In this document: positions 36,171 to 48,926 of the stretch, piece after piece
Layout of the letters: the number at the start of each line of letters is the position of its first letter
Numbering within the stretch: the stretch's first letter is position 1
Origin: Lycium barbarum
Lineage: Eukaryota; Streptophyta; Magnoliopsida; Solanales; Solanaceae
Reading direction: 5' to 3'
DNA: 64,000 bases
Assembly: GCF_019175385.1 (NCBI RefSeq)
Contig: NC_083337.1
Coordinates: 43,500,938-43,564,937 of the forward strand
The notes under the pieces: model-generated
Told to the model about the DNA's origin: nothing
Database searches by the model: none
The model's input: only the letters and a program-made list of their open reading frames with translations
Program-made: the position numbers and the translations under genes

Positions 36171-37519
36171 CGCTCGGTCCGTTTATCACCCCGATTGGAG
36201 GATTGGCTCGGGCCAACCCCAGATTTTTCCAACGTAAAGCTAGGCTTTTTCGAATGAGAGTATGGCCGATATCTTTCCCTCGACGGTCTTGACTCCGGAT
36301 CGTAATTTTTCCTCGATCTCTCAGAGCTTTTGTTCATATTTACAGGCCCTGGTGGAAGTTCGAGTTGGTCAGCCTCAACCCGAATCTTTGATTCGTATCT
36401 GTTATGGACATCCGCCCAGGTCACAGCCTCGTATTCCAGCAAGTTTTCCTTTAGTTTGAACGAGGCCATCGAGCTCCGAGGATGGAGCCCTTTGGTAAAA
36501 GCTTGTACAGCCCATTCCTCCGGAACCGGAGGGAGCTCCATCCGTTCCCTTTGGAATCAGTTGACAAATTCATGCAATAACTCATCGTCCCTTTGGGCTA
36601 TACGAAAAATATCCGCCTTACGGGCCTGCACCTTTTTGGCACCGGCATGAGCTTTTATGAACGCATCCGTGAGCATTTCGAAAGAAGTGATTGAATGCTC
36701 GGGCAGATGGTCGTACCAAGTCAATGCTCCCTTCGACAGTGTTTCCCCAAACCTTTTCAACAACACGGACTCAATTTCATCCTCTTCAACATCATTGCCT
36801 TTTATGGCATATGTGTATGAAGTCACATGTTCCTGAGGGTCCGTTGTGCCGCCATATTTCTGGATATCCGGCATTTTGAACCTCTTCGGGATAAATTTCG
36901 GAGCCGCACTCGGAGGAAAAGGCCTCTGAATGTACCTCTTCGAATCCGATCCTTTCAGAATAGGCGGAGCCCCCGGGATCTGGTCCACCCGAGAGTTATA
37001 TGTTTCCACCCTCTTCTTAGTCGAGTCTACTCACTTTGACAATGTTTCGAGCATTCTTAGAACTTCGGTGGATGAACCAGCTCCGGACCCACTACTCTTG
37101 ACCATCCGTGTTTCGTCCCTTCTGAGTTCGGCAACACCTTTCGTCCTCTCCGGGGCTGTTTCATCATTTTTGCTTTGCAACTAGGATATTACGACTCCTT
37201 GTTCGGCAATAGCTGCCCTTTGTTCCTGCAACATTTCAAAAATTAAACGTAAGTTAATATCATCTAGGGTATCCGGCACTTTCCGACCTTGTACCCGGGA
37301 CAAAGTAATTGAATTGTGAGTGTTTAAGGGATCGGTGGCCGGTGGAGCGGCATTCTCCTAGTTCACGGTGTTCTGTCGGTTGAGGCTCTCCCTCGAATCA
37401 ACAGAGTTTGGGTCAATGGGTTCTGCTGGTAAGCCCCGTAGTCCGCTGTTCTCATTTTCGGCCACAATCTCATTGTTGTTGACGTGACTAGATTGTCCAC
37501 TGCTTGCCATTTGGTCCAT
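36171..37519 (-). pseudogene. Tat-type gag, broken
   Basis: Minus-strand frame from the ATG at 37519 (MDQMASSGQ). Stops lie near 37360, 37183 and 37035 in the N-terminal part and at 36557-36559. The retrotransposon gag core is clear: KMPDIQKYGGTTDPQEHV, ALTWYDHLPEHSITSFEML, FIKAHAGAKKVQ, then FQRERMELPPVPEEWAVQAF and FKLKENLLEYEAVTWADVHN. This is the gag style of the Tat lineage. The frame is the same on both sides of the 36557 TGA, where related proteins have arginine (CGA). At 36170 the sequence is cut by the Z 3' LTR, and the remainder does not reappear. Confidence 0.85.
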
Positions 37520-37600
37520 TTTCACAGAGACGAACAAAAGATTTTTTCAATCTTAATGGGTAAGAGATAGAAACCAAGATCAAAGACCACTATTATCCTA

Positions 37601-37618
37601 GCCCCACGGTGGGTGCCA
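37601..37618 (-). other. Tat-type primer-binding site
   Basis: The minus strand reads TGGCACCCACCGTGGGGC, 3 bp after the 5' LTR. It is a TGG-initial PBS of the form seen beside many plant Tat-type LTRs. I do not assign the primer tRNA. Confidence 0.75.
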
Positions 37619-37621
37619 AAC

Positions 37622-38362
37622 TGTTTACCGAATTTAGGTAACCAACTGAATTTGTAACTGAGGTATAGGATATGTGAATGAACTTTAATCTATTTTGGGT
37701 TTATAGGAAATAATTATAGATTTGCGTGTTATTGCATATGTATGTGAACATATGCGTTAGTGATTCAAATCAAGATACAAATGTTTATGATTAAGCCAAC
37801 TATATTGGAACAATAAGCATAAAGTGCTACTGATCCGGACCAAAGAAGAGAGAGCTTCAATATATAATTTCTATTACAATGTTCTTGATCTTGGAAAAGC
37901 TAACCCTTAAAATTAGGGAAATGCCTCCTATTTATAGTTTTGCCTTATGGGTCTTGCCTACAACATAAAGCCTTTTTCAGAATAAAGTAAACCTTAAAAG
38001 AATAAGGTTGGGCCGTACGGTCTGAAACTCGTACGATCATCAGTACAATATGACAGAACGATGTTGACGCGTGGCGATTTTATAACTGATTAACCGGACT
38101 AACGGCCACGATCAACTCGATCATGTTGAAACCGGATCTACGGCCACGATCAACTCGACCATGCTGAAACCAGACTGGCTGTGATGCGGAGTTTAGTCCG
38201 GTGATATGGGACCAAACAAATTCGCTTCACTTTTATCAGGTCAACCGCAGCCGGTGCAATGTCACTAGTTCTAAGGGAAGACTCGGTGATCATGCTTGTC
38301 TCTTCTTATCTCCGGTCCTGGGTCTCACCGGTCTTGCTTATATTCGGTTTTTACCGTATACA
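37622..38362 (-). repeat. Tat-type 5' LTR
   Basis: 741 bp; plus-strand ends TGTTTACC and TATACA. TATA box on the minus strand at 37927-37937. It is followed by the duplication AGGCC at 38363-38367. Confidence 0.9.
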
Positions 38363-39055
38363 AGGCCGTAGGGCTTTTCTGAATGGGGAGGAGCGGGCCG
38401 TGAAGGATATTCCCCACCAAGCAGGCTCAGAGGGGCCTACCCTTTAGAAATTCATAGATGCCATAGTGGAGGTGGCAGGCACCATTGTGGATGATAGTGC
38501 ATAAAAGTCAGATGCCTCGTTGGTCGGGGCATAGTTGTCAGATTCTTCATTTGCCTCGTTCTCAAACTCTGCGAACTCAGGGAACATTCTGAATGGTTCT
38601 TCTTCCCCCTCAGCTGCCACGTCAACGGGTTCTGATTCCTCTCCCTCCATATTCTGAGGGTTTTCCTCCTATTTCTCCGGTTCTTCTTCCTCTATCGGTT
38701 CAGAGGCTTCCTATTGGGGCTCTAACTCCTCCTGTGGGTCTGTGACCCAATGATCTGATCCAGTTCCTTGGTTTTCCTCTCTTCCCCCTGGAATCCCTTC
38801 TCTAGGAGTCATGGGCCTCCTCTCCAGAGGTATATAGTTTAGCACTAACTCCCTTACTTCCTCTGGGACATTCCTATAGTATTGCTCTTGGGGTATACCT
38901 TCGGGTGGATTCCCAACCATCTCCAGCAGTTGGTCCACTTCTTCGATCTTTCTCCCTATCTCTTAGAGGTTCTTTTCCATTTGTAGTACTTTGTCACTCA
39001 GCATCTCCGCTGTTTCACCCAAAGTCCACGTCTCTTGGTCTTCTTGGTTTGCCAT
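38363..39055 (-). pseudogene. Ogre-like second ORF, N-terminal part
   Basis: It probably begins at the ATG at 39055 (MANQEDQETWTLGETAEML), with a heptad-like, possibly coiled-coil start. One frame carries the rest: VDQLLEMVGNPPEGIPQEQ, then an acidic Glu-rich segment (EEEEPEK, EGEESEPVDVAAEGEEEP). Stops lie near 38963 (TAA), 38708 and 38668 (TAG-type) and at 38444-38446 (TAA). From 38443 the frame stays open to the insertion site of the Tat element and is in phase with 18249-17933. An acidic N-terminal gag-pol extension after a separate first ORF would fit Ogre-like organisation; that is inference. Confidence 0.65.
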
Positions 39056-39420
39056 GGCAAGTCAATCCCTTTTGCTGGAGATAAATTTAGGTAAGTTTAA
39101 ACCTTTGGCTCTTTTTTGATATGTAGTTTTAGACTATCGGATCAAATGCATTCGAGCCTTGATAAATGATAGCACACATAGATAGAAATATGTGAAGCAC
39201 GTAGCAAGCGTTCATGTAATTTTAGCAGATATTTATACTAATCGCGTTCCTAAAACCCTTTTGGGTTAAGGCTATCCTATTCTATTGAAACATGCAAGTG
39301 CCATTTATGAAGGTGAACCATTGCCCCGAAAAATCATTAAATAATAATAGTAAAACATCTTCCCCAAAGGGATTACAGAGATCATGGAAGCCGACAAAGG
39401 GCTTAGTATAAAGCAGTAAA
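39056..39420. other. Spacer between the two Ogre-like ORFs
   Basis: No gene seen; a non-coding AT-rich spacer. Confidence 0.5.
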
Positions 39421-41110
39421 TCAGCAAGATTCTCCTCCAGCAGCTGATGTCGAGGCCTGGTTATTTCTGGCTTTCTTCACCCTCCGAAGGATGGTCTGAA
39501 TTCGCAGCCGTGCTTGGTACATCTCCATTCTGACGATCACCGAATCCGTTTCCTTTAGAATCCAGGCTAAGTGTTCGTTCGTATTTTCCCGACATTCTTT
39601 CAGACGATCTTCTTCCTGGGAGTCGTGGGAAGGTGCGGTCCTTGGGATAGGTACCTTAGCCAAGTTTCCTCGCAGCCATTCATGGTACCCTAGGTCGCAC
39701 CTTGCTTCGAATCTATCTAGAGCTAAAGTGTTTGGTCCCCAAATCACGCGACCATTCCATCCTCTAAGGATCACCTCGGTATTCTTGATCTTTTGCCCCG
39801 TGTGCTCGATGATGAATTGCTCAGGATTTCCAACCTGAGGTATCACTTGTGTCCAACCGAATCGCCTCAAGACCCGAGATGGGAAATAAGGACGGATTTC
39901 TCGAACACCGGCTAACGGTACAAAAGGACAACTCCTACCTCAGACCACCAAATTTTTTGATATGAAGTCAGGGAACATCCACTGGATCCTGTCTTCAGTC
40001 ATTTCTCCGAAACAACCAGCCCATGCCCCTTTAGACATATAAGTAAGGTTTAGATAGTATTTTGTGAGACGGTCTATCCTGTTGTGGTTGATTAGGCATT
40101 GGACCTCCTTAGCCATGTCAATGTGTTTGATAATCCACTATTGTAACAACATGCTACATCCTTGGAAGCATCGGAAACCATTCCGACATTTGTCCAACGC
40201 CGGAAAGATATCTGCCAAAATGATAGGCGCCAAATCAAAGTACCTCGTCTCTTGGGCTTTGGTTATACAGTGGAAAATGACATGGGCTAAGTAGATCACT
40301 CGAGTGTCTATGGCCATCGAATCGCCTTGTGGAAATACCATAATGCCCAGTAAAGCTATGGCGAATGACAAGGGTCTAATAGCTTCCCAATCTTCCCTAC
40401 TCTTGATTCTCTCTGGTACAGAGTATACCCCGTGGCATCTCTGAAATAAATCCCTAAAGGTTACCATACGTCCTTGTGCCTAGGGCGCCTCAGTTAATGC
40501 AAGAAACTTCATGATTTGACCGAGTATGGACCTTTGTGGAAACAACAAGTGGTCGTCTGGTTTGTGTTATCTCCTTAGACAGGTTCCATTGGTGTCTATG
40601 GCATCTCTAATTTCTTCTAAGGTGGGAGTCATCTAAATTTCACTGAAACAAAATAAAATTTCCTTATCATCCCAATGTCCGGTTAACACCTCTATTAATT
40701 CTGGACAACCTTTCATCGACATGATAGCCGGTAAATAACCCAAGGTGCAGCTAATTTTTTTCTTGTGAGCATCCCCTAATCATGCCCACCAAACGCTTAA
40801 TAGATCTGGAGCCTCGGCGATTATGTCAAAACGGATGCGACCTTCCATCTACAAAATAGAACACGGTTAGGAAATCCCCCTCCCCACAGGATCAATGGTT
40901 CATCATATAGGCACTAAACATGCTTCCACATAACACATAAATGAGATGTGGTGTTCTTCGGGTCATAGACCGTCCACACAGGTAGTCTCCCTTAATGAGC
41001 TTTAGGTAAGTCTGAGATACCCAAAGCTCTTCTAGGTATGAATGCTCTAGTTCAGCAGGGATTTGGCTTAGCTCTATCTTAGTTTTACTAGAGTGGGTTT
41101 TCACAAAAGA
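39421..41110 (-). pseudogene. Ogre-like upstream ORF (plant DUF7745-like), broken
   Basis: Minus-strand pieces at 41104-40892, 40467-40138 and 39870-39421 read in order. The middle piece (EDWEAIRPLSFAIALLGIMV, LAPIILADIFPALDKC, FFQGC-like end) and the last (RRFGWTQVIPQVGNPEQFI, LALDRFEARCDLGYHEWL) resemble from memory the plant protein region annotated as DUF7745, which often forms the extra first ORF of Ogre/Tat-lineage retrotransposons. The C-terminal part is charged and may be coiled coil. Frame changes and many stops between pieces (40470-40890) show decay. Function is unknown. It lies between the Ogre-like PBS and the second ORF, as expected. Confidence 0.7.
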
Positions 41111-41396
41111 CCGAAAACCCGAACGGACAACTGGGGCTGAACCGTCGGGCTGTTAGACAACCACGAACCAACCCCACCTCATAACGGCTCCAAAAGAAGA
41201 ATTTGGTTTTTTAGTGAAGGTATGACCCCGTGCTCCGTGAAGTCGCCATTGGAACAAAATGTAAAATAAATGTCAGGAGTGGTGGAGTTATGATATGCAT
41301 GCAATGACAGTTGATAATTACAGAAAATAAACACATAAAGAGTTTAAGGAAAATATACCCACATTATATTGGAACCCTTATGGTTAGAACCTTTAA
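41111..41396 (-). other. Ogre-like leader
   Basis: Non-coding stretch between PBS and first ORF; nothing else recognised. Confidence 0.5.
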
Positions 41397-41415
41397 GTCC
41401 CCAGCAGAGTCGCCA
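41397..41415 (-). other. Ogre-like primer-binding site
   Basis: The minus strand reads TGGCGACTCTGCTGGGGAC, the tRNA-Arg-type PBS typical of Ogre-like elements, 2 bp from the LTR end (plus-strand TGTAACGG at 41418). Confidence 0.85.
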
Positions 41416-41417
41416 TT

Positions 41418-44400
41418 TGTAACGGTTCGCATCTTCGCAGGCGGGGTTAGTGCTCGAAAAAAGCTACTTCGAAATCGTTGGTGCTCTTTCGGACTTTGTT
41501 TTAAAAGATTCGCCACCTAATTTTTATGAAATTAGGAAAACTGGTTTTGAAGGGTTTATTCATACACCGTGAAAAATCCTTCTTAATCCAAACTTCTAGG
41601 TAAGGGTTCTGGTGATCCCCTAGGGAACGTGTTAGGAACCCTAGTATTAAGGATCCGTACTATACGGTTGATCTTCGAGTTCCAATGTGTGAGTATTTGC
41701 ATGAACTGTTTATTCAGTGCTTATTTCCCGCAAATAGATTTGTCATATAGCATATCATTTTTAAAAAGAGTTGAACATATCCCCTTTATATACAGGGTAT
41801 TTAGGTTCGGATTTATGATATCCGGGTATAAATAATTCCTTTTATATATAAGGATAATAGTTTTGCTTATAGTAAAGAAAAAGTAGAAGGTTCATTTACT
41901 TATTGGATTTTGAGTATTCAAATTTTATCCATGCCTTACTCACATATTAACCGGGTTAATCCGTCTAGTACGCTTTAAGAATATCCTTAGCTATAGTTTG
42001 AATAAATTAAGCATAACTTCAATTGATTGGACCTTTAAGAACCTTTTGCACATTTAACGTGATTAGTTTTTTTAGGAAAAAAAGAAAGTGGATCATACCC
42101 ATGATCAAAGCATCCCATATACTCATATATTTTTTTTAGAAACATACTTATTTTTATATATCTATTTTACACTACATCCTAATTTCATTTAAGGGGCGGG
42201 AATTTCCTTTCAGGTAAGAAAAACCATTTTTCATAACAAAACGATTGGTCTTTTTTTTTTTTAAATCGTGGGCCTTCGCCCCAAAAATATTGGCTAGTTT
42301 GATAAAAGAAAAGGGTCCAGCAGGTTTTTAAACTAAAAGGACTTTGTTTGGGCTTCCTACAATTTCACGATATATGGGCTTATTTAGCCAAATCAGTCCC
42401 TATTTCTAACTCTTTTGACACATGAGTTTTCGCCAAGCTAACTTGAATATAAATTTGTATATATAAAAAAAAGACGGGTATTCTTTGGTTTTAAAAGAGA
42501 TCCTCTCGTGATTTTTTGCTTTTAAAACACTAAACAGAATGGGCTTTAACCCAAAACAATTCAATAAATATTTACGTTTTCCTTAAGAAAAAGTCTATTG
42601 GGTTGCAGCCTAAAATATCAATGTTTTTTTACCAAAAGCCCAGAAAAAAGGGTGCCTTCAAAATGCTTTGAGAAGTAAAGCCCCCTTTGTTGCCTAATAT
42701 ATTCTCTCTCTAGATTTCTCACAGATTTGTTTGCCATTTTTGCATATTTAAAAAAAAAAAAACCTTTTAGTTTATTATTTGTTCAAACTGTAGCGACTAT
42801 CTCCTATTTTTTTCGAAATATTTTAAACTCAGTACGCGTTCCCCAAATTTAAAGAAAATCAGGTGCTAGAGTCAAAACTAAACGACATATGTACCGTTTT
42901 TCTAAGATGCCTAATTCATAATAAAAGGGTTCCAATAATTATGTGGGTTTACAAGCAATCAATAATACAAGAAGAAAATAATATGCAGCAATATGAATGG
43001 AAAAGAATAGAATGGGGTGTACCAAACCCCAGCCATTTTTACCCATGGTTGGGCCTTCGTATCATTTTTACCCATGATTGGGCCTTCAATATATTAGCTT
43101 CCCTTTCCTCTTTTGGACTCAAAGACGTTTGAAAGATGTATTCCTTATTGGGCTTTTATCCCAACAAGGTGGCTTGACCTCTGTTCGAGTGGCCATGCAG
43201 TGGAGGAGGGGAACAAAAAGACCCCGATTAGTTTATATTTTTTTGTCCTTATCACACGTATAATATATACACATATATGCAAAATATGCTATTGTTCTAC
43301 TAATCCTATTCTATGTGTGAACGTACAACATGTGTATACACAGTATATCCCCACTTACCCAAAGGACCATGTGAAGCACATGTGTTCTATGCTTTGAAAC
43401 TCAAACCATCCCAAATTAGGTAGTGGAAAGTCAAGTTGTCACCCCTTTTTTATCCGAATGTAGCACAAGTTCCAAGAGGTTTCATGAACCTCCGACATGG
43501 CTGGTCATCCGGGAAGGGTTCTAACTAGACCCCCCCCCCCCCCCCTTTACCTAACATGCATCTGAAACCATAACCCAAGAGAACACTACTTCACATGCCT
43601 TACCGCATGGCCTTAGGGCAAAAAGAAATATACCTCATATACGTATGTAGAGCATAAATGAGACCAGTGAGGAGAAAACATAACTGAGACATGAGACATA
43701 AGTAATTTCTATGAGCATAGCACAGTCCAAACTCAACTTATCCAAACAAATCTAAGCAAATTAATCACATATAGCTCCCAGCAACATGGGATCAGGTAGA
43801 TGTGGTAAAGCATGTAAGAACTCAAAGGCGATTTCTCCTCTAAATATAGTGTTATCATGATAAATTCAATATACATATGGTGTGCCTACACTGTATAAAC
43901 CTAACTCCTAAATGGCTTTTAATGGTTCATGGACACTTCAAATGAATACTTGATTGTCCTCAAGATTACATATTCGAAACTCTGAGTGATCTCTCTCATG
44001 GAAGATAAGATAAGTTGATAAGTGCACATTACAGTCTTGACAACTATAGCCTAATCAAAACCAATCAAGCACAGCCCAAAATATTACAATAGTACACATT
44101 TTCACAAAACATAATGCAAGACAAATGCAACACTGGAGACCAAACTGGAAACATCTGTAGAACCAATTGTCCAGGCCCCTTTTAAACCACTGAGTTTTTA
44201 TATAGGCTATATGAATCCTAAGTCGAATCAGTCATCTTTATTTTAAATAACATAAACAAGTAGGCTCTGGCAGTCTCAAAATGCATATGTTCTTCATTCT
44301 TTAAACTGTTCTAGCACTTCTCTTGACATTACCTTATTGGCTGGGAAATTTCAGTTGACTTAAGAGATGCACTTGGCGATGACAAGATTCTTAACCTTTT

Positions 44401-46361
44401 CCTCCCTTTAAAATTGACTAAGTTTCACAAATTCTCAATTTTATATGCACAGAAGGAAAACAACTTCATTTTATCATGTCTAGAATGAGCCTAACTTCAT
44501 CTATTACAAGATTCTTTGCATCAAGGTTCATGTGATTTAATTCATAAAAAACAAGATAGAAAGAAAGCATGGTCTGGAATTCAGAGAAATCATATATGTA
44601 AGAAGAAGGCCAAATATACCCTTCTCCCTTAACCTACCCTGCTGCCATGATTACAATGGCACTATGGGCCATATTACCCTTCAAGAATCATTTATTGAAG
44701 CTTATGGTAAAAAAGGAAGAAAGAAATTACTCTCAGATCAACATATTTTAATTACAAACTCACACGAGGCATTCATAACATCCAAATTACAAGCCTGATT
44801 TGCTACAGTTGTTAGGTGTCACCAGATTCTTTTCGCAAAGGGGAAGGATTCCTCCCTTTTTATTTGTCATGACAAGCAATATTCAAAACAAAAGAATTTT
44901 TTTTCAATTTTACTTACAAATCCCAACTGGTCCAACTATTCCCCTCGAGCCAAGATGAGGCAGACACAACACTCAAAGTAATCCAGTTTTTAGATTTAGC
45001 AGCTTCAACAATGTGAAGAGATGATCTCTAAGTGTAAGGGTTGAGAGGCTACACCCCCATATCTTAAGAGGGAGGCCAAGACAACCACTTATTTGGGAGA
45101 AAAGGTACAATGGGTCAAGCAAATGATTGACCCTTTCTCAATTTTCTCCTAAGGTCTCTTTAAAAGACCTTCCCTGTCTAGTTAAGTGGCTTCCAGCCTT
45201 ATATCATGCAGTCATGTCCTTTTATTACTTCTTTTTCAATCACAAATTAAATAACATTAGGCAGTTCACAAGTCAAACAGTCAAATTGCTTCCCCCTTTT
45301 CATTCTTAAAGACTATTTACCCCTATTTCATTTCTTCACAATCCTCTTAGTAAAATTGTGATCATGAAACTTTCTTTCCATCTGTATCTACCTTTTTGTG
45401 CCTAGACAGTTACAAACAAATTATCATCACTACTATACCAGTTGCCATACACTCATAGAAGATCAAAAGGAACAATCATGTTGCAGAGTAAATTTTTAGT
45501 CTAGGTTGTTCAGAACTTGAGCAAATCAAAAAAAAAAAAAAAAGATAGCCTCTTTTCCCTTTTTTTCTTTCAATGTCTCAGACTCACAAATCTGGCATTC
45601 ATGACCTTTTACCAAATTTAAACTCACATATGGATGAAAATAATAACAGATCAAAAGCAAGATATTAATCCTCTACTTTCCGGGCCCTATTACTTCATTC
45701 TTGAGGTAAACCAATCAATAGAGCAGTGCCACAAAAGAGTCACACACAAGAGGAGCAAACCTCCTTTTAACATTGTCCACATTTAATTCTTTGTTCTATA
45801 CTCTTCTTAGCTTTAGCATGACTAGATGGTGAAATTGGCAGGTAATTCATTACCCATTTAGCAATTTAAACAATCTTAGTCAGTTTTAGAAGAGGACATG
45901 GCCTTGTAATTCAATTATTTCCCCTGTTGCTCTGACTTTCTTATCAAGTTCCATATGTTTAGGCAGCTAAATTACTACTAGATGTGAGCCTGTGATACAG
46001 ACTATTGAGTCAAGTTATGAATGCCATGTGCACAAGTAGACAATTTCACAAAAGGTAAAACAATTTTGAGTTGACCAAGGAAAAAGGGAGTGACATTTTA
46101 AGCATCATGTACCATGTGCACAAGCAGACAAGCTCACACACGCTAAAACAACTTTGAGCATACCAAGGAAAACATGATTGACATTTTAAGCATCACGTTC
46201 TCAATAACTTCTAGGACTTCTGCCATTGATCATGGACATTCAGCACTCACATATCACAAATCATAGGTGATCACACGCAGCCCACTCCAGGTGATAATAC
46301 CAACACAGTCATAGTCATGGACAAACAAGCAAACCACAAAACTAAAGGGGTATGATCCTAT
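41418..46361 (-). repeat. Probable Ogre-like 5' LTR, about 4.9 kb visible
   Basis: The PBS-proximal end is well defined at 41418, and the following segment, with AGATTCGCCACCTAAT, reads like the LTR end of Solanaceae Ogre-like elements. From 42775 to 46361 it matches 1307-4850, including the 88-bp tandem duplication (46024-46199). A run of 16 C at 43530-43545 has only five C in the other copy. LTRs of several kb are normal for Ogre. The outer end is not seen because family A begins at 46362. Frames in it, such as 42863-43132, are not credible genes. Confidence 0.55.
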
Positions 46362-48926
46362 TGTCACGACCTAACCAAAGGGCCATGATGGGCACCAGGA
46401 GCTAACACACCGAGCACCTCTAAACGTACATCTAATAAACATTTCTGGGTGGACCATAAAGATAGTTCCTGGATATCATAATCTGTAAGGACATATATCA
46501 CAATATAACGACACATCTCTATATAATCTTTAGCAAGTATATCCATCATCACCAGCCAACAAGGCTACTAAAATGTCATACAATGATATGAATCGGTAGG
46601 GTTATGAAATGTCTAACTATACACACATGTTTACGAGCCTCTACATAGAGTACAAGTGACCATAAGGACCAATACCAATAGACTGCAGCACCGAGGTAAG
46701 TGGAGTGCTCCTAAGGATCCGCTGATAAATCACCTACGGGTGAAATTCGTGTACCTGTCTACCTGCGGGCATGAACGCAGCATCCACAAGAAAGGACGCT
46801 AGTACGAACAATGTACTGAGTATGTAATGCATGAATAACATCATAATAAGAAATATAGAACATAACATGAGATAAGGATAACTTGTATGTCTGATTGCCT
46901 CTTAGGGCGGATATCATGCATGCTTAGTCTTTTCATTAAAACCATTCTCATACTTGTATAAAGTAATAGTGTTGTGGAACGTGCAACCCGATCTATATAT
47001 GTTAGTGTCGAGGAACGTACGGCTTGTTCCATAAATATAGTGTTGCGGAACGTGCAGCCCGATCTATATATATTAGTGCTGAGGAACGTACGACCCGATC
47101 CATAAATATAGTATGTTAGTTCCGAGGAACGTACGGCCCGATCCATAAATATAGTGTGTTAGTGCCGAGGAATGTACGACCTGATCCATAATATAATATA
47201 TACATAGACATAATGTAAATAGCATGCATGAATGCTCGTATGAAGGCTACAACTTTATCGGAGTGACGTAAGGTCGGTAACCTCCGATTTATATTATGGA
47301 GCAATCATTATCGCTATATTTCATCTTGAAGGAACAAGTAGCATAAGATGAGATCAACAACAGTGAGTAGAATCAAGGAAATCATGACATAAACACAATG
47401 ATCTCATAATAGCATTAAAATCATCGTCATCATGTTTATCATAAAAAATATCTCGTCTTTAGTACCATAAGAAGCTTTTAAGAATCAGGAACTTCTAACT
47501 TTTGGAAGTAAGAATGTTATGGAAACATCGATGAAATAATACCATAGGAATCATGCCTTTTGAAAGAAAGGAACAAGCCTTAACATACCTTTTTGGTCTC
47601 CTATTACTTAACGCTTATCCTTCCAAGCACATAAATCTACATTCAAGAAAATTCATACCACCGTTAGGCTTATCGCCATATGTATATCTTAAGTCTTCGA
47701 ATTAATTCCTTTTAAAATCTGCTGAAATTCGGGCAGCATCTCCCCTCTATTCTTTACCTCCTCAAAATACCAAAACAACTCCCAAACAATACCAACAACA
47801 TCAACAACAATATCAATACAAATATATTCTATAAAACATCCCACACGATGTTTTTTCAATTTCCAAAACAACCATAACAACATCCATAATACCATAATCA
47901 AAGAATTATATTCAATTTAATCTCAAATTAATCCAAAATTCTCTTTCAAACTCACCTGATGGCCATCAACTTCGATTCAACTATTTATGACTTTTATCCT
48001 ATGATTCTTTCCTTTTTAAAAATTGCTAAACCTTTACATCATCTCAATCGTGTAAATAATAGTTGGAAAAACATACCTTATAGTGGAAGAACTTCACTTT
48101 ATTCACTCCTTTCCAAGACTAAGTTCATCACCACCTTGAAGAGAAACAAGAACAATCATCTTCCTTGAATTTTCTTTGATATTTTAATGTTGATATTCTC
48201 TCTTGATGATATGGGAAGGTTGTGGAAGATTATGGAGGGTTATGGAGTATTATTGAAGTTTATGGAAATTTATGGAGAGTTATGGAAGGTTATAGAACCC
48301 TCAAGAGTTCTCAAGAAATCTTTAGAAATATAAAGGATGAGAAGATGGTGAAAATGATGAAAATTAATGGGTTAGAAGGGTATTTATAGGTGTGTGTCGG
48401 GCCCGGGTACTGTAGCACCCGGGTACTGTAGCAGCGTTATTCTGCTCCATCCGCCAAATTTGTAACGTCCATAACTCCCTCCTCCGATGTCGCATTGACG
48501 AACGGTTTGTTTCGTTGGAAACTAGACTCGAAGAACTTCATTTTAGGCATTTGGAATGCCATAAAACTGCTTATATACCCGCAGATATACCCCTCCAAAT
48601 TTGACCCAAAATTTTGTCCGAAATTCTGCCAACCTTTTTTTCAAATTTTCGACAATCTTATTTTCTCCGCTTGCTTGGTCCTAGATTCTTCCGAAACTCT
48701 CCATACATTATATTTATCATTAATCATACTTGATACTAGTCATTTCCTTTGGTTCCAAGGTTGTCCTTCCAGGGTACGACTTACGAGATCATAATTCATC
48801 CTTTACTTCATTGTTACGTACTTCCCATAGCTTGTTCCTTCCAAAACTTTATGGGACATCTCCGATACCCCATTAATATGGTGAAGTACGTGGCATGATC
48901 ATGCTCTTAAAGTGCGAGGTGTAACA
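46362..48926 (-). repeat. Family A LTR, copy C
   Basis: Complete LTR of 2565 bp with intact ends TGTCACGACC and GGTGTAACA on the plus strand. It has six tandem units at 46972-47195, a TATA box at 48379-48390 (minus) and the palindrome at 46800-46818. Confidence 0.9.
46972..47195. repeat. Expanded tandem repeat in LTR C
   Basis: About six units of 33-43 bp around GAGGAACGTACGGCCCGATC, against three units in A1 and A2. Confidence 0.8.

Larger units (their letters stand above)
18250..38362 (-). mobile_element. Tat-type LTR retrotransposon, interrupted and internally deleted
   Basis: It is bounded by two related LTRs, 37622-38362 (5') and 18250-18978 (3'). PBS and gag follow the 5' LTR, and a PPT precedes the 3' LTR. 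By eye the LTRs differ at about 58 of 724 aligned positions plus a 14 to 15-bp indel. Chromovirus Z sits inside gag at 36170. The rest of gag and all of pol are missing, lost in a deletion that ends at 19056/19057 inside the Z 5' LTR. The element lies in an Ogre-like ORF with a near-perfect 5-bp duplication. Confidence 0.8.
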
